A stretch of 16,069 nucleotides of DNA from CAZSNH01 sp052388455. Lineage in GTDB: Bacteria; Pseudomonadota; Alphaproteobacteria; Rhizobiales; Hyphomicrobiaceae. The notes beneath the pieces are model-generated. The model did not search any database, was not told the origin of the DNA, and saw only the letters and a list, made by a program, of their open reading frames with translations. A program made the position numbers and the translations under genes. The DNA lies in assembly GCA_052388455.1 (NCBI GenBank), contig JBQTIA010000053.1:1-16069 (forward strand), written 5' to 3'. This document shows, piece after piece, positions 16,013-16,069 of this stretch. The first letter of the stretch is position 1. Every line of letters begins with the position of its first letter.

Positions 16013-16069
16013 GGTGAATGGCGTCCTGTGGGGGAGATCAGACCCGGACGAGGGGGAGCAGGGCCAGGA

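Noticed and set aside
15938..16069. Open frame ending in a TAA 3 nt before nuoL, as a possible NuoK tail
   Set aside because: The minus-strand peptide ends WFHTTHDYGP and is rich in Trp and Cys. It does not resemble a NuoK C-terminus and runs through the inverted repeat.
16038..16069. Minus-strand peptide LALLPLVRV followed by TGA, as the end of an upstream gene
   Set aside because: Nine codons are too few to judge. The tail is hydrophobic but does not match the NuoK end. It may be real, but cannot be supported from this window.

Overview
The window is one co-oriented block of bacterial housekeeping genes, all read from the minus strand. The DNA is visibly G+C-rich. The gene order in the direction of transcription is nuoL, nuoM, nuoN, birA, rnj, mce, a DUF1467 gene, proS, lolC, lolD, a Uma2-type nuclease gene and dnaE, which runs off the left edge. 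The run nuoLMN-birA-rnj-mce-DUF1467-proS-lolCD-dnaE is typical of Alphaproteobacteria of the Hyphomicrobiales (Rhizobiales) type. The DUF1467 family and RNase J fit that placement. No genus can be named from the sequence alone.

Layout, right to left: 16069-15935 is a leader with an imperfect inverted repeat, and no recognisable nuoK end. 15934-11008 holds the three antiporter-like membrane subunits of respiratory complex I, which overlap by 4 nt at each junction. 10997-10233 is a monofunctional biotin-protein ligase. 10182-8470 is ribonuclease J. 8362-7958 is methylmalonyl-CoA epimerase. 7850-7593 is a small two-helix membrane protein. 7466-5934 is a prolyl-tRNA synthetase. 5849-3838 is the LolC/E permease and LolD ATPase pair for lipoprotein release. 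3753-3145 is the Uma2-family nuclease. 3055-1 is the replicative DNA polymerase III alpha subunit, missing roughly its last 140 residues. There is no gene-free stretch longer than 300 bases.

The genes serve several core processes: proton-pumping respiration, biotin attachment, RNA turnover, propionyl-CoA metabolism, translation, envelope lipoprotein sorting and replication. They share an arrangement rather than one pathway. Tight spacing suggests long polycistronic transcripts, at least for nuoL-nuoM-nuoN-birA and lolC-lolD.

Four things depart from an ordinary version of this locus. First, two palindromic elements of 93-94 bp, with identical 13-bp ends, fill the gaps on either side of mce. 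Second, the proS gene encodes the archaeal/eukaryotic-type enzyme rather than the short form expected in Alphaproteobacteria, and it has lost most of its zinc-binding cysteines. Third, a Uma2 nuclease gene sits between lolD and dnaE with its own possible leaderless promoter. Fourth, the gap before nuoL does not look like a normal nuoK-nuoL junction. I found no CRISPR array, tRNA, rRNA, insertion sequence or prophage gene.
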